11,741 nt of DNA from Candidatus Gastranaerophilales bacterium (GTDB lineage: Bacteria; Cyanobacteriota; Vampirovibrionia; Gastranaerophilales; Gastranaerophilaceae), in the NCBI GenBank assembly GCA_944326495.1, contig CALVEE010000176.1:1-11741 (forward strand), read 5' to 3'. Made by a program: the position numbers and the translations under genes. The notes beneath the pieces were generated by a model, which saw nothing but the letters and a program-made list of their open reading frames with translations, did no database searches and was not told the DNA's origin. Of this stretch, positions 5,645 through 11,741 are shown piece after piece. Numbering within the stretch: position 1 is the stretch's first letter; every line of letters begins with the position of its first letter.

Positions 5645-7084
5645 ATGAGAAAACTAAAAGGTATTACAATTAATGGAGAGTGGCTGGGTGATAATGTTGT
5701 GATAAATGGTATTTTTCGAACCATTTGTGCAATTTCGCCATCTGTAATGCAGGAATTTATTAAAGCTATAAATTCTATAGAGAAGCTTGATGAAGCTGTT
5801 AGAATTAATAAATTCTGTTTTCCGGATAATAATACTATTGAAATAGAGTTTTCTAATAAATCAATAAACGGGCTTGCGGATTTATATTTTTATTTGGAGA
5901 ATGGAAGTCCTAAGTTAAAAGACAGCAGACTCGTATTAAAAAATGAAGAAAAAAAAGAAGAAGAATATGATTCAATAACAAGTGATACTATTTCTGAGGA
6001 GCCGATTTTAAAAGAAGTAATAGCAGAAGAAATTCCGGAAGAAAATTTTGAAGAGTATATTCCGGTGCCAGAAGAAAGTTTTAATTCTGAAGAGAGCGTA
6101 ATACAAGATACGGAAGAAAATATAACAGCCGAAATTGTATCCGAACCGGAAACAGTTGAGTCAGAGGCTGATACCGAACCAGTAGAGACTGAAAATAATT
6201 CAATCTCAAAAGATGCAATCACATCAATGGTAGATGAGATAATAGCTAAAGCGCCTAATTTAGCCGGTCTTGCACAGCCAGTACAAATTCAGGTTGTACA
6301 GCCGGAAATATCGCAAGCTCCACAAATACAGCCTGTAATTATACAAACTCCTATCGAAACAAATGTTAAAAAAGAAAATGCTGATATAGCCCAAATAGAA
6401 GCCAATAATGAGAATGAACCGGTTCTGACGGATAAAAATACTGATAACCTGCAGGATAGAAGTGAAGAAAATATGGAGCTTTTATTACAAAAAGAAGCTG
6501 AAGATGAAAGTATTATTGAATTTCCGGAAGAAAAAACACCAGAAACAGCCTCTCAAGAAGAAATTACAGAGGAAATTCAGGCAGATATTCCTGATACAGA
6601 TAAAGTTTCAAACATTGAAGAAAATGAAATTTTTGACAATTTTGAAGAAAATACAGAAGATTATAATGTTACGGAAGAAAATGATTTATCAGAAGAAAAT
6701 GACGATAGAACTACAGATAATGAAGCAGAAGATATTGAAGCTATCAGTGAATACTTAGCAGAATTTTATAATACAGATGAACCCTCCCCGGCAGTTTTAC
6801 TTGACGAAAAAACTCGTGATAATATTGCAATGCAGGCTATGTTAAGTGAAATGGTTACGCTTAAAGATGAATTAGATAAGCTTAAATCAGAACAGCCCAA
6901 ACCAACTTTAACCGAATTCTTCGGAGATAACGAACCTGAATATGATGACATTGAGGACGATGAAGCTGATTTTAAGATTTTAGGCGACGGAACAAGAATT
7001 AATGCCAGCATTCTTGATGAAGACTTGTTTATAGCAGGAAGAAAATTGTATAGATGGGGCGATACGCTTTATTTAGATGAATAA
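5645..7084 (+). CDS. Glutamate-rich acidic protein with small folded ends, unknown function
   Basis: I do not recognise this 479-residue protein. Residues 1-100 look folded: beta-like stretches around KGITINGEWLGDNVVING, a helix around MQEFIKAINSIEKL, and two cysteines. Residues about 101-400 are low-complexity and very acidic, with repeated EEN, EE and SEE words. This part is interrupted by a Gln/Pro/Val segment (about 205-235, QPVQIQVVQPEISQAPQIQP), which is probably extended. A short helical stretch (about 400-420, MVTLKDELDKLKSE) precedes a distinct end, about 441-479, closing with RKLYRWGDTLYLDE. No signal peptide, membrane helix or enzymatic motif is visible. The layout suggests a scaffold or tether with binding modules at both ends. 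The gene is monocistronic, with a strong sigma-28-like promoter and AAGGA six bases before the ATG. Its stop overlaps the convergent TPR gene by 16 bases, with no terminator between them. Confidence 0.8.
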   Translation: MRKLKGITINGEWLGDNVVINGIFRTICAISPSVMQEFIKAINSIEKLDEAVRINKFCFPDNNTIEIEFSNKSINGLADLYFYLENGSPKLKDSRLVLKNEEKKEEEYDSITSDTISEEPILKEVIAEEIPEENFEEYIPVPEESFNSEESVIQDTEENITAEIVSEPETVESEADTEPVETENNSISKDAITSMVDEIIAKAPNLAGLAQPVQIQVVQPEISQAPQIQPVIIQTPIETNVKKENADIAQIEANNENEPVLTDKNTDNLQDRSEENMELLLQKEAEDESIIEFPEEKTPETASQEEITEEIQADIPDTDKVSNIEENEIFDNFEENTEDYNVTEENDLSEENDDRTTDNEAEDIEAISEYLAEFYNTDEPSPAVLLDEKTRDNIAMQAMLSEMVTLKDELDKLKSEQPKPTLTEFFGDNEPEYDDIEDDEADFKILGDGTRINASILDEDLFIAGRKLYRWGDTLYLDE

Positions 7085-8403
7085 ATAGATTTTAAAGGAA
7101 CCCGCATTGTACCCGCAAGAGTTTTATAACGTTCATCTTTATACAAATAAATATCTATAACGTATTGTTCCAGCTCTTTTTTTGTAAAAATATTTTTACC
7201 AAAAATTATTTCAACATCCGGAGTCTCACCGCCATTTGAATATAAAGGAGCTTTTTTATCCGCAAAAGTTTTTGTAACTGTCTCTAAAACTCGGTCTTTA
7301 TCTTTATGCAGTAAAACAAAATCTGCTGATAAATGTTTAATATCGTTATTTGATACATTTTTAAATTTATATTTAGCCCTTAGTTTGTATTTAAACCAGA
7401 GTTTCTTTACAATAAATGAATCCAGAATTATCTCAATATCGTTTTTATAAACAACTTTTTGTCCTACAAAAATATCTATCGAATGTATTTTATACCTGTA
7501 ATATTTTGCAAGAGTCGACTTGCCTTCCAAGTCGGCAATATTAGCAGCTTTCATAAGAGCTTTACCATAAACTCCATAATCAATAAATTGCGGCTTTTCT
7601 TCCAGCAGCGGTTCAAAATAAACCACGGATTTCATTGGATCTAAATCAGAATAGATTATCGCAAGTTTATATTTTATCTCAAAATTATCAGGCGAATATT
7701 TTTCAGCTTTCTTTAAAAATCTGACAGCTTCAGAATTGTACCCGTTTTTTACCATGACATTAGCCGCTTCAATATAAGCATTTGTAACTCTAGTAATAAT
7801 TGAGTCATCAACTTTTGCATCTTTTTTAGAAAATTTATCATAATAAAACTTGGATTTTTCATAACACTTTGCTGCACTTAAAAATTTCCCGATTGAATAA
7901 TATTTGTCTCCTAAAACAATATACGCTCTTGTTTTAAATTTAATAAGTTTCTTATTTTGTATATCTTTAACTGATTTCAAAAGCCTTTGCGCATCATCAA
8001 ATTTTTCCTGATCTGCATAAACTTCTACTAATTTCAGATAAGGTGTATAAACACCGGTCTTTGCTTTCTCAATAGCTAATTTATATGCAAATTCAGCATT
8101 TTCGTAATCCTGCGCCGTGTAATACAAATTCCCGACTTGCAAACAAATTGCATATTTTTTTACTCTCAAATTTTTGGTTAAATCAGACTGCATTACAATT
8201 TGTTTTGCAACTTTTTCGTCCATTTTTTGCTGCTCATCAGCATTAATGTAGAGATTTTTAATCATTTCACTTCTTGCATGGAAGGATAATAATATGGTGA
8301 ATACAAGCGCGCAGCCAAAAGATATAGCTACAGTTCTTGTATATTCCATCAAAATATTAGCAATTGTTTTTTTCTTAGATTTTTTTTTGCTTTCCTTAAT
8401 CAT
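7069..8403 (-). CDS. Membrane-anchored tetratricopeptide-repeat protein
   Basis: This 444-residue protein begins with a lysine-rich cytoplasmic stretch (1-13) and then one membrane helix (about 22-42), which places the rest outside the cytoplasm by the positive-inside rule. Residues about 80-290 contain helical repeats of TPR type, clearest at about 91-115 (GNLYYTAQDYENAEFAYKLA), 121-145, 160-190 and 215-240. The last 140 residues (about 300-444) look like a beta-rich domain with no motif I can name. TPR proteins mediate protein-protein contacts, and the partner is unknown. The start ATG overlaps the stop of the MgtC-family gene by eight bases (ATGATTAA), with AGGA a few bases upstream inside that gene, so translational coupling is likely. 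Its 3' end overlaps the convergent acidic-protein gene by 16 bases. Confidence 0.82.
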   Translation of the reverse strand: MIKESKKKSKKKTIANILMEYTRTVAISFGCALVFTILLSFHARSEMIKNLYINADEQQKMDEKVAKQIVMQSDLTKNLRVKKYAICLQVGNLYYTAQDYENAEFAYKLAIEKAKTGVYTPYLKLVEVYADQEKFDDAQRLLKSVKDIQNKKLIKFKTRAYIVLGDKYYSIGKFLSAAKCYEKSKFYYDKFSKKDAKVDDSIITRVTNAYIEAANVMVKNGYNSEAVRFLKKAEKYSPDNFEIKYKLAIIYSDLDPMKSVVYFEPLLEEKPQFIDYGVYGKALMKAANIADLEGKSTLAKYYRYKIHSIDIFVGQKVVYKNDIEIILDSFIVKKLWFKYKLRAKYKFKNVSNNDIKHLSADFVLLHKDKDRVLETVTKTFADKKAPLYSNGGETPDVEIIFGKNIFTKKELEQYVIDIYLYKDERYKTLAGTMRVPLKSIYSSK

Positions 8404-9118
8404 TTAATTCCTGCAGAGTTACTGAAACCGGATTAATTATACTTTCATTCAAATCGTTGTATATTTCTTTCATCAAATTCTTGCTGCTAAAATCAAAAAT
8501 AGCTGTAACTTTTGATTTGTCCGGATTTTCAATTAATTTTTTAGAAGTAAAATCCCTAATGTTATCGACTTTTTCGAAAAGAAGCTCATAAACCTGTCTT
8601 GTATCGCTGTTATTACAGTATACAGTTATTTTACAGCGGCGCATATGTTTTCCGCTTGAAGGCAGAAGCTGTCTTTCAAAAATTCTAATTAATGTTAATA
8701 CAGCTACAGAAAATACGGTTGCAATAACTGCAATCCCATACATGCCGGCACCGCAGGCCATTCCGATACTTGCGGCTATCCATAATGTAGCAGCTGTTGT
8801 TAAACCGAACACCATAGGGCCGTTTCTTAATACTGTTCCTGCGCCGATAAAACCAATACCGGTAACTATTTGCGCTGCAACACGGGATGTGTCTCTTATA
8901 CCGGTTGCGTTTCCGATTATTATATTATCTCCCTGAGCATAAGTTGGAAATCCGTATATAGAAAGCAGCGTAAAAATGCACGCCCCTAAACACACCAGAA
9001 TATGAGTTCTTAACCCTGCATATTTATTAGTAAGCTCTCTTTCAAGCCCTAGAAAAAAGCCTAAAGCAAGCGCCATAAATAATCTTATTACAAATTCCGC
9101 ATTAAAAAATGATTCCAT
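8396..9118 (-). CDS. MgtC/SapB family membrane protein
   Basis: Counting from the ATG at 9118 the protein has 240 residues and starts MESFFNAEFV, where family members normally begin. The upstream in-frame ATG at 9163 would add 15 residues unlike the family and lies upstream of the predicted transcription start, so I rejected it. The MgtC hallmarks are present: GLERE (24-28), GLRTHILV (35-42), RVAAQIVTGIGFIGAG (79-94) and GLTTAATLW (105-113). About five membrane helices lie within residues 7-146, followed by a cytoplasmic domain of about 80 residues, in the position of the ACT-like domain of longer family members. MgtC proteins are linked to growth in low magnesium and to modulation of the membrane ATP synthase; the exact role here is unknown. 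GGAGAG before the start serves as ribosome site. It is the first gene of a two-gene operon with the TPR protein. I saw no magnesium riboswitch, and the predicted leader (under 20 bases) leaves no room for one. Confidence 0.92.
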   Translation of the reverse strand: MESFFNAEFVIRLFMALALGFFLGLERELTNKYAGLRTHILVCLGACIFTLLSIYGFPTYAQGDNIIIGNATGIRDTSRVAAQIVTGIGFIGAGTVLRNGPMVFGLTTAATLWIAASIGMACGAGMYGIAVIATVFSVAVLTLIRIFERQLLPSSGKHMRRCKITVYCNNSDTRQVYELLFEKVDNIRDFTSKKLIENPDKSKVTAIFDFSSKNLMKEIYNDLNESIINPVSVTLQELND

Positions 9119-9141
9119 TATTCTCTCTCTCCATATGGAAT

Positions 9142-9170
9142 ATGATACACTATTTGGTTTCAAAATACAA
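9142..9170 (-). promoter_or_regulatory. Probable sigma-70 promoter of the mgtC-TPR operon
   Basis: On the minus strand, TTGTAT (9170-9165), a 17-base spacer and TATCAT (9147-9142) form a housekeeping-type promoter with a good -10 and a weak -35. Initiation would fall near 9135, leaving a leader of about 17 bases with GGAG. The shortness of this leader supports the start at 9118. Confidence 0.45.
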
Positions 9171-9203
9171 TCTCAAAGAGTAGCCAAAACATTGACTTTC
9201 GTG

Positions 9204-9209
9204 TATAAT
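9204..9209 (+). promoter_or_regulatory. -10 element placing dGTPase transcription start at its ATG
   Basis: TATAAT (9204-9209), a perfect -10 hexamer, ends six bases before the ATG at 9216. Initiation would fall on or next to that ATG, giving a leaderless mRNA, and no Shine-Dalgarno sequence precedes the ATG. No good -35 is found 16-18 bases upstream. A TG lies directly against the hexamer, so it is not a textbook extended -10. Confidence 0.5.
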
Positions 9210-9215
9210 TTAGCT

Positions 9216-10247
9216 ATGAGTACGGATTGCAAGACAATTAAAGAAAGCTTAGAGCAAAGAGAATTAGAAATATTAAGTCCTTATGCCACAAAATGTCTTA
9301 ATTCAAAAGGCCGCAAAAGACCAAGAAACGAACATTTTGAGATAAGGACGGAATTTCAAAGAGACAGAGATAAAATTCTGCATTCAAAATCTTTCAGGAG
9401 ACTCAAACATAAGACTCAGGTTTTCTTATCACCATATAACGACCATTTTAGAACCCGTCTTACCCATACGCTTGAAGTTGCGCAAATAGGACGTACCATG
9501 GCAAGAGCTTTAAGGCTTAATGAAGATTTGGTTGAAGCTATAGCATTAGGTCATGATTTAGGCCATACAGCTTTCGGTCATTGCGGAGAGGGTACCTTGG
9601 ACGAACTTCTTCCAAACGGGTTTCATCATAATCTCCAGAGCGTGAGAGTTGTTGAAGTTCTTGAAGATATGAACTTATGTAGAGAAACCGTTGACGGAAT
9701 ACTAACCCATACCTGGGGCTACAAGCCTAAGACTCCAGAAGCACAAATTGTTCAATATGCGGATAAGATTGCTTATATAAACCACGATATTGAAGACTCT
9801 ATAAGGGCTGGCATAATATCCGAAAACGATTTACCTGATGATTGTATAAAATATTTTTCTTCAATCCAATCAGCAAGATTAGGAAAAATGATTACAGATG
9901 TTATTGAAAGCTCTATGGATAAGCCTAAAGTTACAATGTCGGAAGAAGGCTGGTTTTATGTTACAAAACTCAGAACCTGGATGTTTGATAATGTTTATCT
10001 TGACCCGATTGCAAAAGCGGAAGAAAAGAAGGCGAAAAATATTATAAAATCATTGTTTGAGTATTATACGGAAATGCTTGCATCATACTATGATAAAGAA
10101 GAAATTCCGCAGATTGTAACTGATTATATTTCGGGTATGACAGACCAGTATGCAATAAGACGTTATAAAGATTTGTTTATTCCGATGCCTCTGGCTGAAA
10201 AAACCAGCGATGATGCGCTTTTAAAGAAAGCACGTGAAAGAAAATGA
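9216..10247 (+). CDS. Deoxyguanosinetriphosphate triphosphohydrolase-like HD-domain protein
   Basis: This 343-residue protein belongs to the dGTPase-like dNTP triphosphohydrolases (COG0232), which release triphosphate from dNTPs and so tune nucleotide pools. The HD metal-binding set is intact: H84 in RLTHTLEV, H113-D114 in GHDLGHTAFGH and D183 in YADKIAYINHD. The conserved N-terminal part is also present: RTEFQRDRDKILHSKSFRRL (44-63), then KTQVF. The ATG at 9216 was preferred over 9135 because the family usually begins just before the 'RELEILSPYA' segment. The 9135 start sits behind a CT-rich stretch with no ribosome site and lies upstream of the perfect -10. The protein resembles the shorter bacterial type (about 340 residues) rather than the 505-residue E. 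coli Dgt. It overlaps the downstream lipoate-family gene by four bases (ATGA) and is divergent from the mgtC operon. Confidence 0.92.
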   Translation: MSTDCKTIKESLEQRELEILSPYATKCLNSKGRKRPRNEHFEIRTEFQRDRDKILHSKSFRRLKHKTQVFLSPYNDHFRTRLTHTLEVAQIGRTMARALRLNEDLVEAIALGHDLGHTAFGHCGEGTLDELLPNGFHHNLQSVRVVEVLEDMNLCRETVDGILTHTWGYKPKTPEAQIVQYADKIAYINHDIEDSIRAGIISENDLPDDCIKYFSSIQSARLGKMITDVIESSMDKPKVTMSEEGWFYVTKLRTWMFDNVYLDPIAKAEEKKAKNIIKSLFEYYTEMLASYYDKEEIPQIVTDYISGMTDQYAIRRYKDLFIPMPLAEKTSDDALLKKARERK

Positions 10248-10870
10248 AATATTTAGGCTACAGCATCCATTCCGGCGCGGAAAATATGCGCCTTGATTTA
10301 GAAATGCTTGAAAGAGCTATAAATGAAAACGTAGAAGAGCCTTTATTCCGTCTCTACGGCTGGGCGCCAAAGTGTATTTCTTTAGGAAGAAACCAAAAAG
10401 ATGATTTTTTGAGCGGGGAAATTGATAGCGTAAGAAGGTTAACAGGCGGACGGGCATTGTTACATGATAATGAAGTTACATACTGCTACGTCGGAAAAGC
10501 AAACGAGCATGAAAGTGTAATTGACTCTTATAAAAAAATTTCAGGAATATTGATAGATTTCTTTGATACGCTTGGAATAAAACTTGAATACGGTGAAAAT
10601 AAAAGAGTTTCAACACATTACGATTATTGTATGCTGCTCTCAACCGGCGCAGACGTTTGTTATCAGGGGGAAAAAATAATAGGCTCGGCACAATGCCGAA
10701 AAAACGGATATATTTTACAGCATGGCTCTATTCTTTTCGGCTATGATAAAACTCTGCTCGAAAATCTGTTCCATGAAGAAGTCAAAGGGATTACGACAGT
10801 AAACGAAATCCTTCCGGATATGACAAAAGAGAATTTTGTTAATCTTTTTGAAAAATTTATTTCGCTTTAA
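10244..10870 (+). CDS. Lipoate-protein ligase A/octanoyltransferase (LplA/LipM-like) family protein
   Basis: This 208-residue protein has the BPL/LplA/LipB fold motifs. RRLTGGRALLHDNEVTYC (64-81) is the lipoyl-binding loop. GEKIIGSAQCRKNGYILQHG (142-161) holds K144, the lysine that contacts the acyl carbonyl, followed by the QHGSIL strand. GGR in place of GGG, and a cysteine (C129) 15 residues before that lysine, resemble LipM-type octanoyltransferases, which use such a cysteine, more than E. coli LplA. The protein is shorter than LipM (about 280 residues) and LplA (about 340), and it lacks the LplA C-terminal accessory domain. It would attach octanoate or lipoate to E2 or GcvH proteins. Ligase, octanoyltransferase or amidotransferase activity cannot be separated from sequence alone. 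The start overlaps the dGTPase stop (ATGA), and the stop overlaps the convergent glmU end by 14 bases. Confidence 0.85.
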   Translation: MKYLGYSIHSGAENMRLDLEMLERAINENVEEPLFRLYGWAPKCISLGRNQKDDFLSGEIDSVRRLTGGRALLHDNEVTYCYVGKANEHESVIDSYKKISGILIDFFDTLGIKLEYGENKRVSTHYDYCMLLSTGADVCYQGEKIIGSAQCRKNGYILQHGSILFGYDKTLLENLFHEEVKGITTVNEILPDMTKENFVNLFEKFISL

Positions 10871-11741
10871 CCCAATTTTCTAAAACCCTGAGCGGGGCTC
10901 TTGTTATTGCAAGTGCCCAGGCCGGAATATTTTTGGTTATAACGCCGACCGCTCCGACATTTGCTCCTTCTTCAATTGTAACAGGTGCAACGAGTACGGA
11001 ATTCGAGCCGATTTTTACATTATCTTTAATCACTGTTTTGCTTTTTACTTTGGTTAAAGGATTGTAGTTTGCCGTAATCGTACCGGCTCCGATATTTACG
11101 TTTGAACCAATTTCGCTATCGCCAAGGTATGTTAAATGACAGGCATTTGTGTGCGATTTAATTGTTGTCTTTTTAACTTCAACAAAGTTCCCGATTTTAA
11201 CGTAATCTTCTAATATAACATCCCCTCTTAAGTGAGCAAAGGGGCCGATTTTGCAGTGAGAACCGATTTTATTTTTTCCGTTTATATAGCAGGAGGGGTA
11301 AATTACTGTATCTGCTCCGATTTCTGTTTCCGGACTTATCCAGGTAGTATCAGGATCAATAATTGTTACACCGTTATCAAGGTGCTGTTTTACGACTCTG
11401 CGGTTTAATAGTCTGCAAGCTTCGGATAAATTTGCCTTGGAGTTTATGCCGAATATTTCTTCATTATTTTTCAGAGTATAAGCATTTACTCTGAGTTTCT
11501 TTTCATTACCCCATTTTATAATATCAGTTAAATAATATTCACCCTGCGCATTGTTTGTATTGAGCTCCGAAAATGCTGATTTAATCTTTCCCCAATTAAC
11601 ACAGTATATTCCTGCATTAATTTCTTTAACCGATTTTTGTTCAATATCAGCGTCTTTTTCTTCAACAATTGAATTAAGCGTTCCGTCCGGGTTTCTTATG
11701 ATGCGCCCGTAATTAGCCGGATTATCAAAAATTGCACTCAT
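10857..11741 (-). CDS. glmU: GlmU, UDP-GlcNAc pyrophosphorylase/GlcN-1-P acetyltransferase (5' end outside window)
   Basis: The 294 in-window residues correspond to about residue 150 onward of the 456-residue E. coli enzyme. GlmU acetylates glucosamine-1-phosphate and couples it to UTP, making UDP-GlcNAc for peptidoglycan and other glycans. The end of the uridylyltransferase domain is present: YGRIIR (11-16), IVEEKDA (25-31), EINAG (40-44) and NNAQGEYYLTDII (63-75). A linker helix follows (about 102-120), then the left-handed beta-helix from about residue 125. Acetyltransferase residues are intact: the base H202 in HLTYLGDSEIGSNVNIGAG, R171 in LRGD, and NFVEVKK (185-191). The apparent first Met at 11741 is simply the window edge; the equivalent E. 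coli position is internal, so the gene continues outside. The C-terminus is short after ALAITRAPLR. The 3' end overlaps the convergent lipoate-family gene by 14 bases. Confidence 0.95.
   Translation of the reverse strand: MSAIFDNPANYGRIIRNPDGTLNSIVEEKDADIEQKSVKEINAGIYCVNWGKIKSAFSELNTNNAQGEYYLTDIIKWGNEKKLRVNAYTLKNNEEIFGINSKANLSEACRLLNRRVVKQHLDNGVTIIDPDTTWISPETEIGADTVIYPSCYINGKNKIGSHCKIGPFAHLRGDVILEDYVKIGNFVEVKKTTIKSHTNACHLTYLGDSEIGSNVNIGAGTITANYNPLTKVKSKTVIKDNVKIGSNSVLVAPVTIEEGANVGAVGVITKNIPAWALAITRAPLRVLENWVKAK

Noticed and set aside
5890..6222. A 110-codon serine-rich open frame on the minus strand.
   Set aside because: It is the antisense of glutamate-rich codons (TTC/TCT runs read as Ser/Phe), with no start signals. 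It is a compositional shadow.
6462..6758. A 98-codon lysine-rich open frame on the plus strand inside the acidic-protein gene.
   Set aside because: It is the shifted reading of GAA/AAA-rich codons of the 5645-7084 gene. It has no ribosome site or promoter of its own, and its composition is explained by the frame shift.
6000..6780. Possible tandem repeat array in the acidic protein (EEN/SEE words).
   Set aside because: The words recur without a fixed period and with varied codons, so this is low-complexity composition rather than a DNA repeat.
9119..9163. A longer MgtC start at 9163 adding 15 residues.
   Set aside because: It would start upstream of the predicted transcription start. The 9118 ATG has GGAGAG in front and fits the family N-terminus.
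9135..9215. A longer dGTPase start at 9135 adding 27 residues.
   Set aside because: The added residues do not resemble the family N-terminus, a CT-rich stretch with no ribosome site precedes the ATG, and the segment contains the perfect TATAAT of the gene's own promoter.
1..11741. Search by eye for transposases, direct-repeat arrays, tRNA or integration sites.
   Set aside because: None found. The genes look like ordinary chromosomal backbone with uniform AT-rich composition, and no horizontal-transfer marker is visible.

Overview
This AT-rich, gene-dense window reads as chromosomal backbone of an uncultured gut-type bacterium. I suspect the Gastranaerophilales/Vampirovibrionia ('Melainabacteria') side of the cyanobacterial phylum. 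The reasons are the low GC content, a protein opening with MGMAASQAR (a start I associate from memory with that group) and the housekeeping gene mix. This is inference from memory and was not tested by any search. I see no tRNA, rRNA, CRISPR array, transposase, phage gene or integration site, and no gene-free stretch reaches 300 bases.

Layout. 1-660 (+) is the 3' part of a family 2 glycosyltransferase with two C-terminal membrane helices. 661-782 is a convergent intergenic region holding a minus-strand terminator and a plus-strand G-quadruplex motif. 783-1931 (-) encodes an acidic orphan protein with helical ends (MGMAASQ protein). 2196-4717 (-) is a two-gene operon, an AI-2E/PerM-family membrane protein followed by a radical SAM protein, bounded by a promoter near 4745-4772 and a terminator at 2044-2070. 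4780-5562 (+) encodes an orphan Opp/Dpp-type ABC ATPase, divergent from that operon across a perfectly symmetric promoter palindrome. 5645-7084 (+) encodes a second acidic orphan protein. 7069-9118 (-) is an operon of an MgtC-family protein and a membrane-anchored TPR protein. 9216-10870 (+) is a coupled pair, a dGTPase-like HD phosphohydrolase and a lipoate ligase/octanoyltransferase-family protein. 10857-11741 (-) is the 3' part of glmU.

Main observation. Both orphan acidic proteins (783-1931 and 5645-7084) are preceded by a near-consensus sigma-28 (FliA/SigD) promoter: TAAAGTTT, an 11- or 12-base spacer, then GCCG. In each case a TTGTAACAAT box lies exactly 14 bases upstream of the -35 element. 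The two genes are several kb apart, on opposite strands, with no recognised flagellar gene nearby. This points to a sigma-28-type regulon with an extra conserved upstream element, controlling proteins of unknown function. One of them has helical ends around a variable middle, reminiscent of exported axial or filament proteins.

Other regulatory features. The ABC ATPase and dGTPase genes each have a -10 hexamer only 6 bases before the ATG and no Shine-Dalgarno sequence, suggesting leaderless mRNAs. Two convergent gene pairs overlap at their stop codons by 14-16 bases. Three co-directional pairs overlap by 1, 4 or 8 bases, suggesting translational coupling.
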